Shown: positions 8,444 to 17,446 of the stretch, piece after piece
Layout of the letters: every line of letters starts with the position of its first letter
How positions within the stretch are numbered: position 1 is the first letter of the stretch
Assembly (NCBI RefSeq): GCF_038397775.1
Contig: NZ_CP151650.1
Coordinates: forward strand, 6,405,001-6,469,000
Source: Pseudomonas sp. RC10
Lineage (GTDB): Bacteria > Pseudomonadota > Gammaproteobacteria > Pseudomonadales > Pseudomonadaceae
Length of the DNA: 64,000 nucleotides
Reading direction: 5' to 3'
Notes under the pieces: generated by a model
The model's input: only the letters and a program-made list of their open reading frames with translations
Told to the model about the DNA's origin: nothing
Database searches by the model: none
Program-made: the position numbers and the translations under genes

Positions 8444-10387
8444 ATGTCGCAAGGAATCAACGGGGCGCTGGCCAATACCAGCGTCAAACTCAAACTGGCA
8501 CTGGGCTTCGGCCTGGTATTGCTGCTGACGCTGATCATCACCCTCACAGGGTGGCACGGACTGGACGCCATGATCGAGCGTTCGGAATCGCTGACCTCCA
8601 TCGCTCAGCTCAACACCATGACGGAGGATCTGCGGGCAGAGCGCATCATCTTTCGCGTCGAAAACACGGCAGCCAGTGCGACCAGCGTGCTGGACGGGAT
8701 CAACGAAATCGAGGCGCATTTGGGCGTCTTGCGTAAAGGGGATCACCCCGCCGACGTACTTGACATGCTCGCCAGGCAAAGCGACACCGTGCGGTCGCTG
8801 GAGACAGCATTCAACGATCTGAGCCAACTGTTAGAGACCCGCGACGCTTCACGGCTGCACATGGACAAGCTGTCGAACACCGTGATCGCAGCCATCGATC
8901 AGGTCGAAGCCGATGTGCTGAAGGCCGTCAGCGAGGAACAGGGCAACAGCGAAAAGCTCGATGAATTCACCAACATTCTGCAATTGCGGCGGCATATTCA
9001 GGACGCGCTTTACGCCGCACAGGCCTATCTCTACAGCGGCAAAGAGACATTTGAGTCGGCAGTAATAACGGCCATCGATGAAGCGCTCAAGGAAGTCGAC
9101 CAGATCATGGCCAGCCCGTCCAACACCAACGCGGCCATTCTTGAAAGCGCGAGAAAAGCCTTGGAGGACTACCGCGCGCAACTGGCTCAGCTCAAGGTGC
9201 TGCAGGTCAAAGCAGACGCTGCGCAAGGGTCGATGGCGACCTTGGGCGATACGCTGCTGGAGTCCACTGACAAGATCAGCTCACTGCAAAGCCAGCGCCG
9301 GGACAGCGATGCCGACCGGTCGCGCAACACCCTGATCGGCGTGGCACTGCTGGCTATCGTGCTGGGGCTGTTGGCCGCTTGGCTGATCACCCGGCAGATC
9401 ATCCTGCCACTGCACCAGACCCTCGCAGCCGCCAAGCGGATTGCCAGCGGCGACCTGAGTGTTGACCTCGACGTGCAACGCCATGACGAAATGGGCAGTC
9501 TGCAACAAAGCATGCAGGACATGACCCTGCGACTGCGGGCGCTTATTTCGGGCATCAGTGACGGTATCGCGCAGATTGCCAGCGCCGCCACGCAGCTGTC
9601 GGCGGTAACCGAGCAGACCAGCGCCGGGGTCAACGATCAGAAACGCGAAACAGATCAGGTCGCCACGGCGATGAATCAGATGACCTCCACTGTGATGGAA
9701 GTCGCACGCAACGCCGAAGAGGCCAGCGAGGCGGCGGTGCAGGCTGATCAGCAGGCGCGGGAAGGTGATCAGGTGGTCGCAGACGCCATTGGCCAGATCG
9801 AACGGCTGGCGGTCGAGGTGGCCAATTCCACCGACGCCATGGGCAAGCTCAAGCTGGAAAGCGACAAGATCGGTGGCGTGCTGGACGTGATCAAGTCGGT
9901 GTCTCAGCAGACCAACTTGCTTGCGCTGAATGCCGCCATCGAAGCGGCCCGGGCGGGGGAAGCGGGGCGGGGGTTTGCCGTTGTCGCCGATGAAGTGCGC
10001 AGCCTGGCCTTGCGCACGCAGCAATCCACCGAAGAAATCGAACTGTTGATCGCGGCCTTGCAGAGCGGCACGCAACAGGTGGTCAGCACATTGGATGCCA
10101 GCCGCACATTGACGGATCGCAGCGTCGAGTTGAGCCGGCGGGCCGGTGCGGCGCTGGAGCACATCACCCGCACGGTCTCGACGATCCAGACCATGAACCA
10201 GCAGATCGCGACGGCAGGCGAAGAACAAAGCGTCGTCGCCGAGCAGATCAACCGGAGCGTGCTGACCGTGCGGGATGTGTCCGAACAGACGGCAGCAGCC
10301 AGCGAAGAAACCGCCGCTTCAAGCCTGGAACTGGCGCGGCTGGGGACGCATCTGCAAGAGATGGTCGGGAAGTTTCGGGTGAGCTGA
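8444..10387 (+). CDS. Methyl-accepting chemotaxis protein, paralogue of the upstream receptor
   Basis: Protein of 647 residues with the same plan as the receptor at 5059-6975: TM1 (about 14-36), an all-helical periplasmic domain of about 250 residues, TM2 (about 295-317), HAMP, and a signalling domain with the same hairpin tip ([20 protein letters not shown]). The sensor halves have clearly diverged while the cytoplasmic halves match closely, including long stretches at DNA level. This points to duplication followed by sensor divergence or gene conversion. The start has a good ribosome-binding site (GCAGGAGATGCACC). Only 72 bases separate the right end of the insertion sequence from the ATG, so the insertion has probably changed its promoter or uncoupled it from the first receptor. 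Confidence 0.92.
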   Translation: MSQGINGALANTSVKLKLALGFGLVLLLTLIITLTGWHGLDAMIERSESLTSIAQLNTMTEDLRAERIIFRVENTAASATSVLDGINEIEAHLGVLRKGDHPADVLDMLARQSDTVRSLETAFNDLSQLLETRDASRLHMDKLSNTVIAAIDQVEADVLKAVSEEQGNSEKLDEFTNILQLRRHIQDALYAAQAYLYSGKETFESAVITAIDEALKEVDQIMASPSNTNAAILESARKALEDYRAQLAQLKVLQVKADAAQGSMATLGDTLLESTDKISSLQSQRRDSDADRSRNTLIGVALLAIVLGLLAAWLITRQIILPLHQTLAAAKRIASGDLSVDLDVQRHDEMGSLQQSMQDMTLRLRALISGISDGIAQIASAATQLSAVTEQTSAGVNDQKRETDQVATAMNQMTSTVMEVARNAEEASEAAVQADQQAREGDQVVADAIGQIERLAVEVANSTDAMGKLKLESDKIGGVLDVIKSVSQQTNLLALNAAIEAARAGEAGRGFAVVADEVRSLALRTQQSTEEIELLIAALQSGTQQVVSTLDASRTLTDRSVELSRRAGAALEHITRTVSTIQTMNQQIATAGEEQSVVAEQINRSVLTVRDVSEQTAAASEETAASSLELARLGTHLQEMVGKFRVS

Positions 10388-10424
10388 ACGCGCGGCTCTC
10401 TATGGCGTTCTTGCTACGAGATCG

Positions 10425-10528
10425 CTGTGGGAGCGAATTCATTCGCGAAAGATCGTACACCCGACGCAGATGCGTCGAATGTACCCCGCATCGTCGGATT
10501 GCCGCCCAGAATGAATTCGCTCCCACAG
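10425..10528. repeat. REP doublet, class b (GAATTCATTCGCG core)
   Basis: Inverted units CTGTGGGAGCGAATTCATTCGCGAA and its complement ATGAATTCGCTCCCACAG. They lie 3' of the second chemoreceptor gene, between convergent genes. With the next doublet and the terminator they fill the 367-base gap before opgH. Confidence 0.88.
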
Positions 10529-10567
10529 ATTCGCTGGCGACGATGCGATTTGAGGGTCGCTCCTCCC

Positions 10568-10657
10568 CTGTAGGAGTGAGCTTGCTCGCGATGACGTCAG
10601 GTTGGTCAACACTGCGACATCTGACAGGACGCCTCGCGAGCAAGCTCACTCCTACAG
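10568..10657. repeat. REP doublet, class c (GTGAGCTTGCTCGCG core)
   Basis: Inverted units CTGTAGGAGTGAGCTTGCTCG and CGAGCAAGCTCACTCCTACAG flank a short spacer. It follows the class b doublet by 39 bases, so two REP classes lie side by side in one convergent gap. Confidence 0.9.
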
Positions 10658-10696
10658 GAAGTGCGGCTGCTGGAGGTTGTACCTGATCACACCCAA

Positions 10697-10738
10697 ACAA
10701 AAACGCCGCCGAAGATCCCTCTCCGGCGGCGTTTTTTT
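10697..10738. terminator. Bidirectional Rho-independent terminator
   Basis: A perfect 11-bp stem AAACGCCGCCG (10701-10711) with CGGCGGCGTTT (10724-10734), an A-rich left flank and a T-run on the right. It can end opgH transcription on the minus strand 17 bases after its stop, and plus-strand transcription from the chemoreceptor side. Confidence 0.9.
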
Positions 10739-10754
10739 GCAGCGGTTACGTCAA

Positions 10755-13343
10755 TCAGGCATTGGCGAGCGACGGCACGTTCAGGTGTGTCGCAGGCTGC
10801 AAGGGCAGCAAAGGGGCGTGAGGATCGGCTTTCACCGACGCTCGCCAGGCCTCCAGCCACGCTTCGTTGCCTTCCGCCCAGACCGCCTCATGCAGACGCG
10901 CCAGCGCAACAGGATCGCTCAGCAATTGCAGGCGTTCGTTGTTGTTCAAGTGCTCCGGGCCGCCTTTGATGGCGTGGCGTACGCGTTCGACGCGCATCCA
11001 CTCGATCGGCTCGGCGTGACGGTGACGTGAGGTTGCCAGTGCACAGGCCAGAGCGTTCTGCTGAGGATCGACCACGGCACGAACAAAGCCATCGTTCAGT
11101 GCATGCCAACGGTTCTCGTGGGTGTACTGATCAGTCGACACCAGCTCCTGCGGCGGGGTGTGCTCTTCCGGGATCAGGAACAGGCTTTCATCCTTCGCTT
11201 TCAGGCCCAGGTTGGTACGGCTGGAAATCACCGACACAGGGATCGAGAGCATCAACGAGCCGACAATCGGCACCAGCCACCACAGGAAGCTTGGGTTGAG
11301 CCAAGCCACCAGCAGCGCCCAGCCGAAGCCGAGCAATGTCTGCGGTCCATGACGCTTGACCGCTTCGCTCCACGGCGTGGAGTCGTCGTCACGTTGTGGC
11401 GAGTTCCAGGTCGCGGCCCAGCCGAGGAACGCGGCCAGCACGAAGCGGGTGTGGAAGATCATCCGCACCGGCGCCAGCAGCATGGAGAACAGCATCTCCA
11501 GGAGCATCGACATGGTGACTTTGATCCGACCGCCGTAGCCCGTCGCGCCCTTGGCCCAGATCAGGATGACGCTGAGCAGTTTCGGCAGAAACAGCAGGAC
11601 AACCGTGGTCGAGAACAGCGCGACGGCTTTTTCCGGGTGCCACTGTGGCCACAACGGATAGAGCTGACGCGGCTCCAGGAAGTAGGTCGGTTCCATCAGC
11701 GTGTTGACTGCGAGCAGCGCCGTCGACAACACCAGGAACAGGAACCACAACGGCGCGGAAAGATAGGACATCACGCCCGTCAGGAACACCGCACGGTGCA
11801 CCGGGTGCATGCCTTTCACCAGGAACAGGCGGAAGTTCATCAGGTTACCGTGGCACCAGCGACGGTCACGCTTGAGTTCGTCCAGCAGGTTCGGCGGCAG
11901 TTCTTCATAGCTGCCTGGCAGGTCGTAGGCAATCCACACGCCCCAACCGGCGCGGCGCATCAGCGCGGCTTCAACGAAGTCGTGAGACAGAATCGCACCG
12001 GCGAAGGCCCCCTTACCGGGCAACGGCGCCAAGGCGCAATGCTCGATAAACGGCTTCATGCGAATGATCGCGTTGTGACCCCAATAGTGGGATTCACCCA
12101 GCTGCCAGAAGTGCAAACCGGCAGTGAACAGCGGGCCATACACACGGGTGGCGAACTGCTGCATGCGGGCATACAGCGTGTCCATGCCCGAGGCACGTGG
12201 CGCGGTCTGGATGATACCGGCGTCCGGGGTCGCTTCCATCAAGCGCACCAGACTGGTCAGGCACTCGCCGCTCATCACAGAGTCGGCGTCGAGCACGACC
12301 ATGTAACGATACTCGCCACCCCAGCGACGGCAGAAGTCGTCGAGGTTGCCGCTCTTACGTTTTACGCGACGGCGACGACGGCGATAGAAGATCCGGCCAA
12401 AACCATTGGTCTCGCGGCACACATCCAGCCACGCCTGTTGTTCGGCAACGGCGATGTCGGTTTCGTTGGTGTCGCTGAGGACGAAGAAGTCGAAGCGATC
12501 CAGATCGCCCGTCGCGGCAACGGACTCGAAGGTGGCACGCAGACCGGCGAAAACGCGAGGCACGTCTTCGTTACAGATCGGCATGACCAACGCAGTACGC
12601 GCACCGGCTTCAATCGGCTCATTGCCAGCGCTAGCGCCAGAGATACGGTATTTGTCGCGCCCGGTCAGCAGTTCGAGGAAGCCCATCAAGGCGGTCCAGA
12701 AACCGGCAGACACCCAGCAGAACAGAATCCCGAACATCAGCAAAATGGTGGTCTGCAGCGCGTACGGCATCACTTGAACGGCGGTTTGCCACAGAGTCTG
12801 ACGGCTGATTTCGTCGAACGAGACCAGCGACCAGCCTTGGTACGGCAGGATGCCTTTCATGTAGAAACCAGCCACGATCGTCTGGCCCAGCATGAGAATC
12901 AGCAGGATGTAACGACGGATCGAACCGACCGTACGCCAGCGAGCCTTCGGCAAGTCACGCGGCAAATCGTCGTGGCTTGGCTTGGGCGGGTTGGTTTTCC
13001 CGGTCAGACGACGCCAGCCACGGTGCAGGATGTTGGTCCGCCATGGCTCCGGGACGACTTTGGTACGGCGGATCGGCGGCGTGGCTTTCAGGCAAACGCG
13101 ACCGCTGGCGTCGACCGTCAGCATTTCTGCTTCGTGCAACTCGTCAGCGGTGGTCAGGGTCAGGCGACGGCCCACCGAAGCCTGAGCGGCCTCGGCGGAG
13201 TCGGTGACGGTCTGCGCCGAAAGGCGTTCATGCAGCTCAGCGAACGAGGTGCAACTGGCCAGTTCGGCCCGCTGCTCGTCACTCATTGGCAGGTGTGCGA
13301 GATACTCACTTAGAGATTCAGGCACGGCTTGTGAATTACTCAT
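10755..13343 (-). CDS. opgH: OpgH, glucan-synthesising membrane glucosyltransferase
   Basis: Inner-membrane protein of 862 residues, the usual MdoH/OpgH size. It polymerises UDP-glucose into the beta-1,2-glucan backbone of osmoregulated periplasmic glucans. A family 2 glycosyltransferase domain lies in the middle: [31 protein letters not shown] (the DxD motif), [11 protein letters not shown] and the [11 protein letters not shown] sequence (the R/QxxRW product-binding motif). Two or more helices precede it and several follow. Its start overlaps the opgG stop by 8 bases, so the two are co-transcribed and coupled. A strong terminator follows immediately. Confidence 0.96.
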   Translation of the reverse strand: MSNSQAVPESLSEYLAHLPMSDEQRAELASCTSFAELHERLSAQTVTDSAEAAQASVGRRLTLTTADELHEAEMLTVDASGRVCLKATPPIRRTKVVPEPWRTNILHRGWRRLTGKTNPPKPSHDDLPRDLPKARWRTVGSIRRYILLILMLGQTIVAGFYMKGILPYQGWSLVSFDEISRQTLWQTAVQVMPYALQTTILLMFGILFCWVSAGFWTALMGFLELLTGRDKYRISGASAGNEPIEAGARTALVMPICNEDVPRVFAGLRATFESVAATGDLDRFDFFVLSDTNETDIAVAEQQAWLDVCRETNGFGRIFYRRRRRRVKRKSGNLDDFCRRWGGEYRYMVVLDADSVMSGECLTSLVRLMEATPDAGIIQTAPRASGMDTLYARMQQFATRVYGPLFTAGLHFWQLGESHYWGHNAIIRMKPFIEHCALAPLPGKGAFAGAILSHDFVEAALMRRAGWGVWIAYDLPGSYEELPPNLLDELKRDRRWCHGNLMNFRLFLVKGMHPVHRAVFLTGVMSYLSAPLWFLFLVLSTALLAVNTLMEPTYFLEPRQLYPLWPQWHPEKAVALFSTTVVLLFLPKLLSVILIWAKGATGYGGRIKVTMSMLLEMLFSMLLAPVRMIFHTRFVLAAFLGWAATWNSPQRDDDSTPWSEAVKRHGPQTLLGFGWALLVAWLNPSFLWWLVPIVGSLMLSIPVSVISSRTNLGLKAKDESLFLIPEEHTPPQELVSTDQYTHENRWHALNDGFVRAVVDPQQNALACALATSRHRHAEPIEWMRVERVRHAIKGGPEHLNNNERLQLLSDPVALARLHEAVWAEGNEAWLEAWRASVKADPHAPLLPLQPATHLNVPSLANA

Positions 13344-15318
13344 CGGCTGGCAACTGGTAGCTCCAGGTCTCGGTCAGAATCTGTTGATTCATGGCCGGGC
13401 CCTGCTGGGTGGATGCAGCCGGTGTCGCTGGCTGCGTGGTGTCTTTATTACCTTTATTCGCCTTGGCAGCATCGCCCAGCGCGGCTTCAGGTTTCGACGC
13501 TTCGTCGGACTTGGCTTCGGCAACCTTGGCAGCGTCAGCTGGCTTGGCGGCATCGGCCTTCGCGTCTTTCGCAGCAGCGTCTTTGCCATCGGCTTTCGCG
13601 TCGGCCTTGGCCACTTTGGCGTCTTTCGCATCACCGGCTTTCACAGCGTCGGTTTTGACGATTTCGGCTTTTTCGTCTTTAGGCGCGGCAGCGGCTACCG
13701 CCGGTTTGGCGTCCGCTTTTTTCTCAGGCTTCTTGTCTGCTTTGTCAGCAGTGATCAGCGCAGGTTCCTTACCAGGTTCGACCGGGGTCTCGCGCAGCAG
13801 GTAAGCGCGCAGTTCCACATTCTTGTTGGTGTCCTTGACCTTCAGGCGCAGCGTCAGGCGCCAGCCCTTGGTGACCGGGTTGTAACGCAGGTTGTTTTCG
13901 ACCAGCTCGGTATTGTCGTCAGTGGTGACCTGGCTGCGGATCGCCGGGTCTTCACCCAGCTTGGCCAGGGTTGGGCCGACGAAATCGACCAAGTAGGCAA
14001 CGCTGCCATCCGGCTGGCGGATCAGGTTGGACTGCTTCACGTCACCGGTGGAACGCAGGGTCTGCTTGACCCAGCCCAGATCCGGCGAGTGAATGGAATC
14101 TTCATCCATGGTCCAGTGCAGACGGTAGTTGAAGTCGATTGGCTGACCCGGCTCAGGCTGGGTTTCCGGCTTCCAGAACGCAACGATGTTGTCGTTGGTT
14201 TCATCGGCAGTCGGAATCTCGACCAGATCGACAGTCCCCTTGCCCCAGTCGCCTTTTGGCTCGATCCAGGCACTTGGGCGTTTGTCGTAGCGGTCGTCCA
14301 GGTCTTCGTAGTGGCTGAAGTTACGGCCACGTTGCAGCAAACCGAAGCCGCGCGGGTTTTCAACCGAGAAGCTGCTGACAGCCAGGTGTTTCGGGTTGTT
14401 CAGCGGACGCCAGATCCACTCGCCATTGGCAGCCTGAATCGACAGACCGCTGGAGTCGTGCAGCTCGCGACGGTAGTTGAGGACTTTCGACGGCTGGTTG
14501 GCGCCGAACAGGTACATGCTGGTCAGCGGCGCAACGCCCAACTTGCCGACCTTCTCACGCAGGTACATGCGCGACTGTACGTCGACCAGGGTGTTGGTGC
14601 CCGGACGCAGGGTCAGTTTGTAGGCACCCGTGGCGCGTGGAGAGTCCAGCAGCGCGAAGATCACCAGATGGTTGTCATCCGGGTTCGGCTTTTCGATCCA
14701 GAACTCGGTGAAACGCGGGAATTCTTCACCCGACGACATCGCGGTGTCGATGGCCATGCCACGGGCGGACAAGCCGTAAACCTGACCTTTGCCGATGACG
14801 CGGAAATAGCTCGCGCCCAGCATGGTCATGATTTCGTCTTGTTTGTCGTCCTTGTTGATCGGGTACGTCACGCGGAAACCGGCGTAGCCGAGATTTTCGG
14901 TGGACTTAGGATCGAACTTGACGTCACCAAAGCTGAAACGACTCGGATCGTATTTGATCTCGTTGACCGTCGTGGCGGTGACCTCGTTGATCTTCACCGG
15001 GGTGTCGAAGTGCATGCCCTGGTGATAGAACGAGATTTTGAACGGCGTCTTGTCAGCGGCCCACTCGGCCTTGTCCTGCAAGAAGCGGATCTTCTGGTAG
15101 TCGGCAAACTTCATGTCGCGGAATTCCGCTGGAAGGTTGCTTTTGGGGGCTACGAATTTCTGTCCGGCCAGTTCTTTGGCCTTTGTCGCCACGTCGTCAA
15201 TATCGAACGCCCAGAGCTGGCTGGCGCCGAAAAGACAAAACAAAGCCGACCCGGCCAACAAGGCGCTGCGCAGGCGCTTGCCAGGGGTCTTTGGTGCATT
15301 ACATGGACTAACAATCAC
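13336..15318 (-). CDS. opgG: OpgG, periplasmic glucan biosynthesis protein with a low-complexity tail
   Basis: Protein of 660 residues with GTG start at 15318, preceded by GAGGG at good spacing; this gives (M)[16 protein letters not shown] and a signal peptide ending near LWA. OpgG acts in the periplasm, where it shapes and branches the glucan made by OpgH. The conserved body is normal ([27 protein letters not shown] and similar). It is longer than the E. coli protein (about 511) because a stretch of about 115 residues rich in Ala, Lys and Asp (encoded near 13400-13745) is inserted before the conserved ending [11 protein letters not shown]. First gene of opgG-opgH. Confidence 0.95.
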   Translation of the reverse strand: MIVSPCNAPKTPGKRLRSALLAGSALFCLFGASQLWAFDIDDVATKAKELAGQKFVAPKSNLPAEFRDMKFADYQKIRFLQDKAEWAADKTPFKISFYHQGMHFDTPVKINEVTATTVNEIKYDPSRFSFGDVKFDPKSTENLGYAGFRVTYPINKDDKQDEIMTMLGASYFRVIGKGQVYGLSARGMAIDTAMSSGEEFPRFTEFWIEKPNPDDNHLVIFALLDSPRATGAYKLTLRPGTNTLVDVQSRMYLREKVGKLGVAPLTSMYLFGANQPSKVLNYRRELHDSSGLSIQAANGEWIWRPLNNPKHLAVSSFSVENPRGFGLLQRGRNFSHYEDLDDRYDKRPSAWIEPKGDWGKGTVDLVEIPTADETNDNIVAFWKPETQPEPGQPIDFNYRLHWTMDEDSIHSPDLGWVKQTLRSTGDVKQSNLIRQPDGSVAYLVDFVGPTLAKLGEDPAIRSQVTTDDNTELVENNLRYNPVTKGWRLTLRLKVKDTNKNVELRAYLLRETPVEPGKEPALITADKADKKPEKKADAKPAVAAAAPKDEKAEIVKTDAVKAGDAKDAKVAKADAKADGKDAAAKDAKADAAKPADAAKVAEAKSDEASKPEAALGDAAKANKGNKDTTQPATPAASTQQGPAMNQQILTETWSYQLPADE

Positions 15319-15540
15319 GAGCAACCCTCGCCGAAAACAGATGAAGAAACCAACGGCCAGCTTTCAAATGCCGGGTTGGCGAGCATTGTTCCGACTCCGA
15401 AAGGGGCCAATGATTCCCCAAACGATTTCGGACCAGTCTGCGTTTTTACCGATGGGACGAGTTTTCACTCGCCTTTGTAGCGCGCGATTATCTAGTAGCC
15501 CGCGTTACAACGCATCAGGGGAAACAAAGTATTTATGGCT

Positions 15541-15574
15541 TTTTGCCTAATAAATTCGGGTGCATCAGGCAAAA
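15541..15574 (-). terminator. Hairpin 3' of dtd
   Basis: Inverted repeat TTTTGCCT (15541-15548) and AGGCAAAA (15567-15574) with an 18-base loop, just beyond the dtd stop. On the minus strand the stem ends in A residues rather than a T-run, so it is at best a weak terminator; it may instead sit in the opgG upstream region. Confidence 0.3.
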
Positions 15575-15582
15575 CCGGCGAT

Positions 15583-16020
15583 TCAGGTCTCAAGCAAAAA
15601 TGTCACAGGGCCATCATTCACCAAATGCACCTGCATATCCGCACCAAATTGGCCCGAAGCGACCGTTCCGTGCGAGGTTTTAGCCTTTTCCAGCAAATAG
15701 TCAAACAATTCAGCGCCGAGGGCAGGAGGCGCGGCTTTGGAGAAGCTGGGGCGCATGCCGCTTTTAGTGTCGGCGGCCAATGTGAACTGTGAAACCAGCA
15801 GTAATCCACCGCCCACGTCGTTCAATGACAGGTTCATTTTGCCGTCGGCGTCGCTGAACACCCGGTAGTTAAGCAGCTTGTGCAGCATTTTGTCGGCGCT
15901 GGCGCGAGTGTCTTGAGGTTCGACCCCCACCAGCACCAGCAACCCTTGATCAATGGCGCCCACCGTTTCGCCCGCGACATCGACGCGAGCAGAACGCACG
16001 CGCTGGAGCAAACCTTTCAT
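15583..16020 (-). CDS. dtd: D-aminoacyl-tRNA deacylase
   Basis: Protein of 145 residues, the normal Dtd length. It hydrolyses D-aminoacyl-tRNAs (and mischarged Gly-tRNA-Ala), keeping D-amino acids out of translation. Both active-site motifs are visible: SQFTLAAD in the middle and [10 protein letters not shown] at the end (the cross-subunit GP motif). The N terminus [17 protein letters not shown] is typical. It lies downstream of the proline iminopeptidase gene on the same strand, separated by a REP doublet. Confidence 0.96.
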   Translation of the reverse strand: MKGLLQRVRSARVDVAGETVGAIDQGLLVLVGVEPQDTRASADKMLHKLLNYRVFSDADGKMNLSLNDVGGGLLLVSQFTLAADTKSGMRPSFSKAAPPALGAELFDYLLEKAKTSHGTVASGQFGADMQVHLVNDGPVTFLLET

Positions 16021-16054
16021 TTATTCGCCTCGTATCGGAATGGTTCGCCAGACC

Positions 16055-16144
16055 CTGTAGGAGTGAGCTTGCTCGCGATGAGTTGGAGCAGTTATTACAG
16101 ACATGACTGACAGACCGGAATCGCGAGCAAGCTCACTCCTACAG
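16055..16144. repeat. REP doublet, class c
   Basis: CTGTAGGAGTGAGCTTGCTCG and its inverted copy GAGCAAGCTCACTCCTACAG. It fills nearly all of the gap between pip and dtd, two genes on the same strand. Confidence 0.9.
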
Positions 16145-16162
16145 AAAGTATGCGGCCGAACT

Positions 16163-17134
16163 TCAAGCCTCTTCCGGCGGAAGATCGAGCAAACGCCGCG
16201 CCACTTGCGACGCTGCGCGTACCAACGCATCGGTGATGCCCGGCTCGGACGCCGCGTGGCCTGCGTCGCGAATCACCTGCAATTCGCTGTTTGGCCAGTT
16301 CTGGTGCAGTTCCCACGCGTTATCCAGCGGGCAAATCACGTCGTAGCGGCCATGCACGATGATCCCCGGCAGGTGCGCGATCTTGGGCATGTCGCGAATC
16401 AGCTGGTTTTCTTCAAGGAAGGCGTTGTTGGTGAAGTAATGGCATTCGATGCGGGCAATGGACAGCGCGCGCTGTGGCTCGGAGAAGCGGTCCACCACCA
16501 GCGGGTTCGGACGCAGTGTCGCGGTGCGACCTTCCCACGTGGACCACGCCTTGGCCGCGTGCATTTGTGCGATCTGATCGCTGCCCACCAGACGCTTGTG
16601 GAAGGCCTTGAGCAGATCGCCCCGCTCGTCCTGCGGAATCGGTGCCAGGTAATCTTGCCAGTAATCGGGGAACAGACGGCTCGCGCCTTCCTGATAGAAC
16701 CAATTGATCTCCTGCGGACGGCACAGAAAGATGCCGCGAAGAATCAGGGCGTGCACACGATCAGGATGAGTCTGGGCGTAGGCCAGCGAAAGGGTCGAGC
16801 CCCACGAACCGCCAAACAGCACCCATTTGTCGATGCCCAAGTGTTTGCGAATGCGCTCAAGGTCTTCGACCAAGTGCCACGTGGTGTTGTTTTCGAGATT
16901 GGCGTGAGGGGTGGAACGGCCGCAACCGCGCTGGTCGAAGGTGATGATGCGGTACAGGTTCGGATCGAAATAGCGACGGCTCTGCGCATCGCACCCCGCA
17001 CCCGGCCCGCCGTGGATGAACACCACCGGCAAGCCTTCCGGCGAGCCGCTTTCATCGACATACAGCACATGAGGCTCTTCCACTGCCAGATCGTGCCGGG
17101 CATAAGGTTTGATCTGCGGGTACAAAGTCTGCAT
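16163..17134 (-). CDS. pip: Proline iminopeptidase
   Basis: Alpha/beta-hydrolase peptidase (family S33) of 323 residues that releases N-terminal proline from peptides. Visible: the oxyanion-region HGGPGAG, the nucleophile elbow GGSWGSTLS, the acid in HGRYDVICPLDNAW, and the catalytic histidine in RDAGHAASEP. No signal peptide is seen, so it is cytoplasmic. It is transcribed away from glgP, with a 312-base shared upstream region, and towards dtd. Confidence 0.95.
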   Translation of the reverse strand: MQTLYPQIKPYARHDLAVEEPHVLYVDESGSPEGLPVVFIHGGPGAGCDAQSRRYFDPNLYRIITFDQRGCGRSTPHANLENNTTWHLVEDLERIRKHLGIDKWVLFGGSWGSTLSLAYAQTHPDRVHALILRGIFLCRPQEINWFYQEGASRLFPDYWQDYLAPIPQDERGDLLKAFHKRLVGSDQIAQMHAAKAWSTWEGRTATLRPNPLVVDRFSEPQRALSIARIECHYFTNNAFLEENQLIRDMPKIAHLPGIIVHGRYDVICPLDNAWELHQNWPNSELQVIRDAGHAASEPGITDALVRAASQVARRLLDLPPEEA

Positions 17135-17446
17135 AGGTGCTCCATAAGTCCAATTCAGGGGCTTCTATCTATCTGCCGTTGGGCATCATAAACCCGAAAT
17201 GACAAATGATCATATTGGCGCAGTGAACGCCGCGTATCGTGTGCAGCGGCGGAAACTGGAACGATCGATGCAAGGTGCTTCGCAGCCTCTGACAACTTGA
17301 AAAACCGGCGAACCAGAGCGAGCTGTTCGAGTCGAACCGAGGGGCGTGCAACCGGATATTTCGCCCGATGGCAGGAAATAACCGACGACACCCCCTACAG
17401 TCATTCAACCCCATTCAATCGTCCAACCAACTTGAGGTCGTACCCG
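17135..17446. other. Divergent intergenic region, pip/glgP
   Basis: The 312 bases between the divergent pip and glgP starts must hold both promoters. The stretch is less GC-rich near 17160-17230 than its surroundings. The glgP ribosome-binding site is TTGAGG just before 17447. I found no convincing sigma-70 boxes, operator palindrome or small gene. Confidence 0.5.

Noticed and set aside
10425..10657. Inverted repeats as ends of a MITE or transposon
   Set aside because: The same arms recur as compact doublets at more than a dozen gaps with no internal gene; they are REP units.
11103..13313. Long open frame on the plus strand opposite opgH
   Set aside because: It is antisense to a clear OpgH with all family motifs; its translation is His/Arg/Gln-rich with no domain, as expected from the complement of GC-rich coding DNA.
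13204..15480. 758-codon open frame on the plus strand opposite opgG
   Set aside because: It lies over opgG and the opgH start, contains no recognisable motif, and arises from codon bias on the other strand.
17297..17446. In-frame upstream extension of glgP
   Set aside because: The added 50 residues have no phosphorylase similarity and the ATG at 17447 has its own ribosome-binding site.
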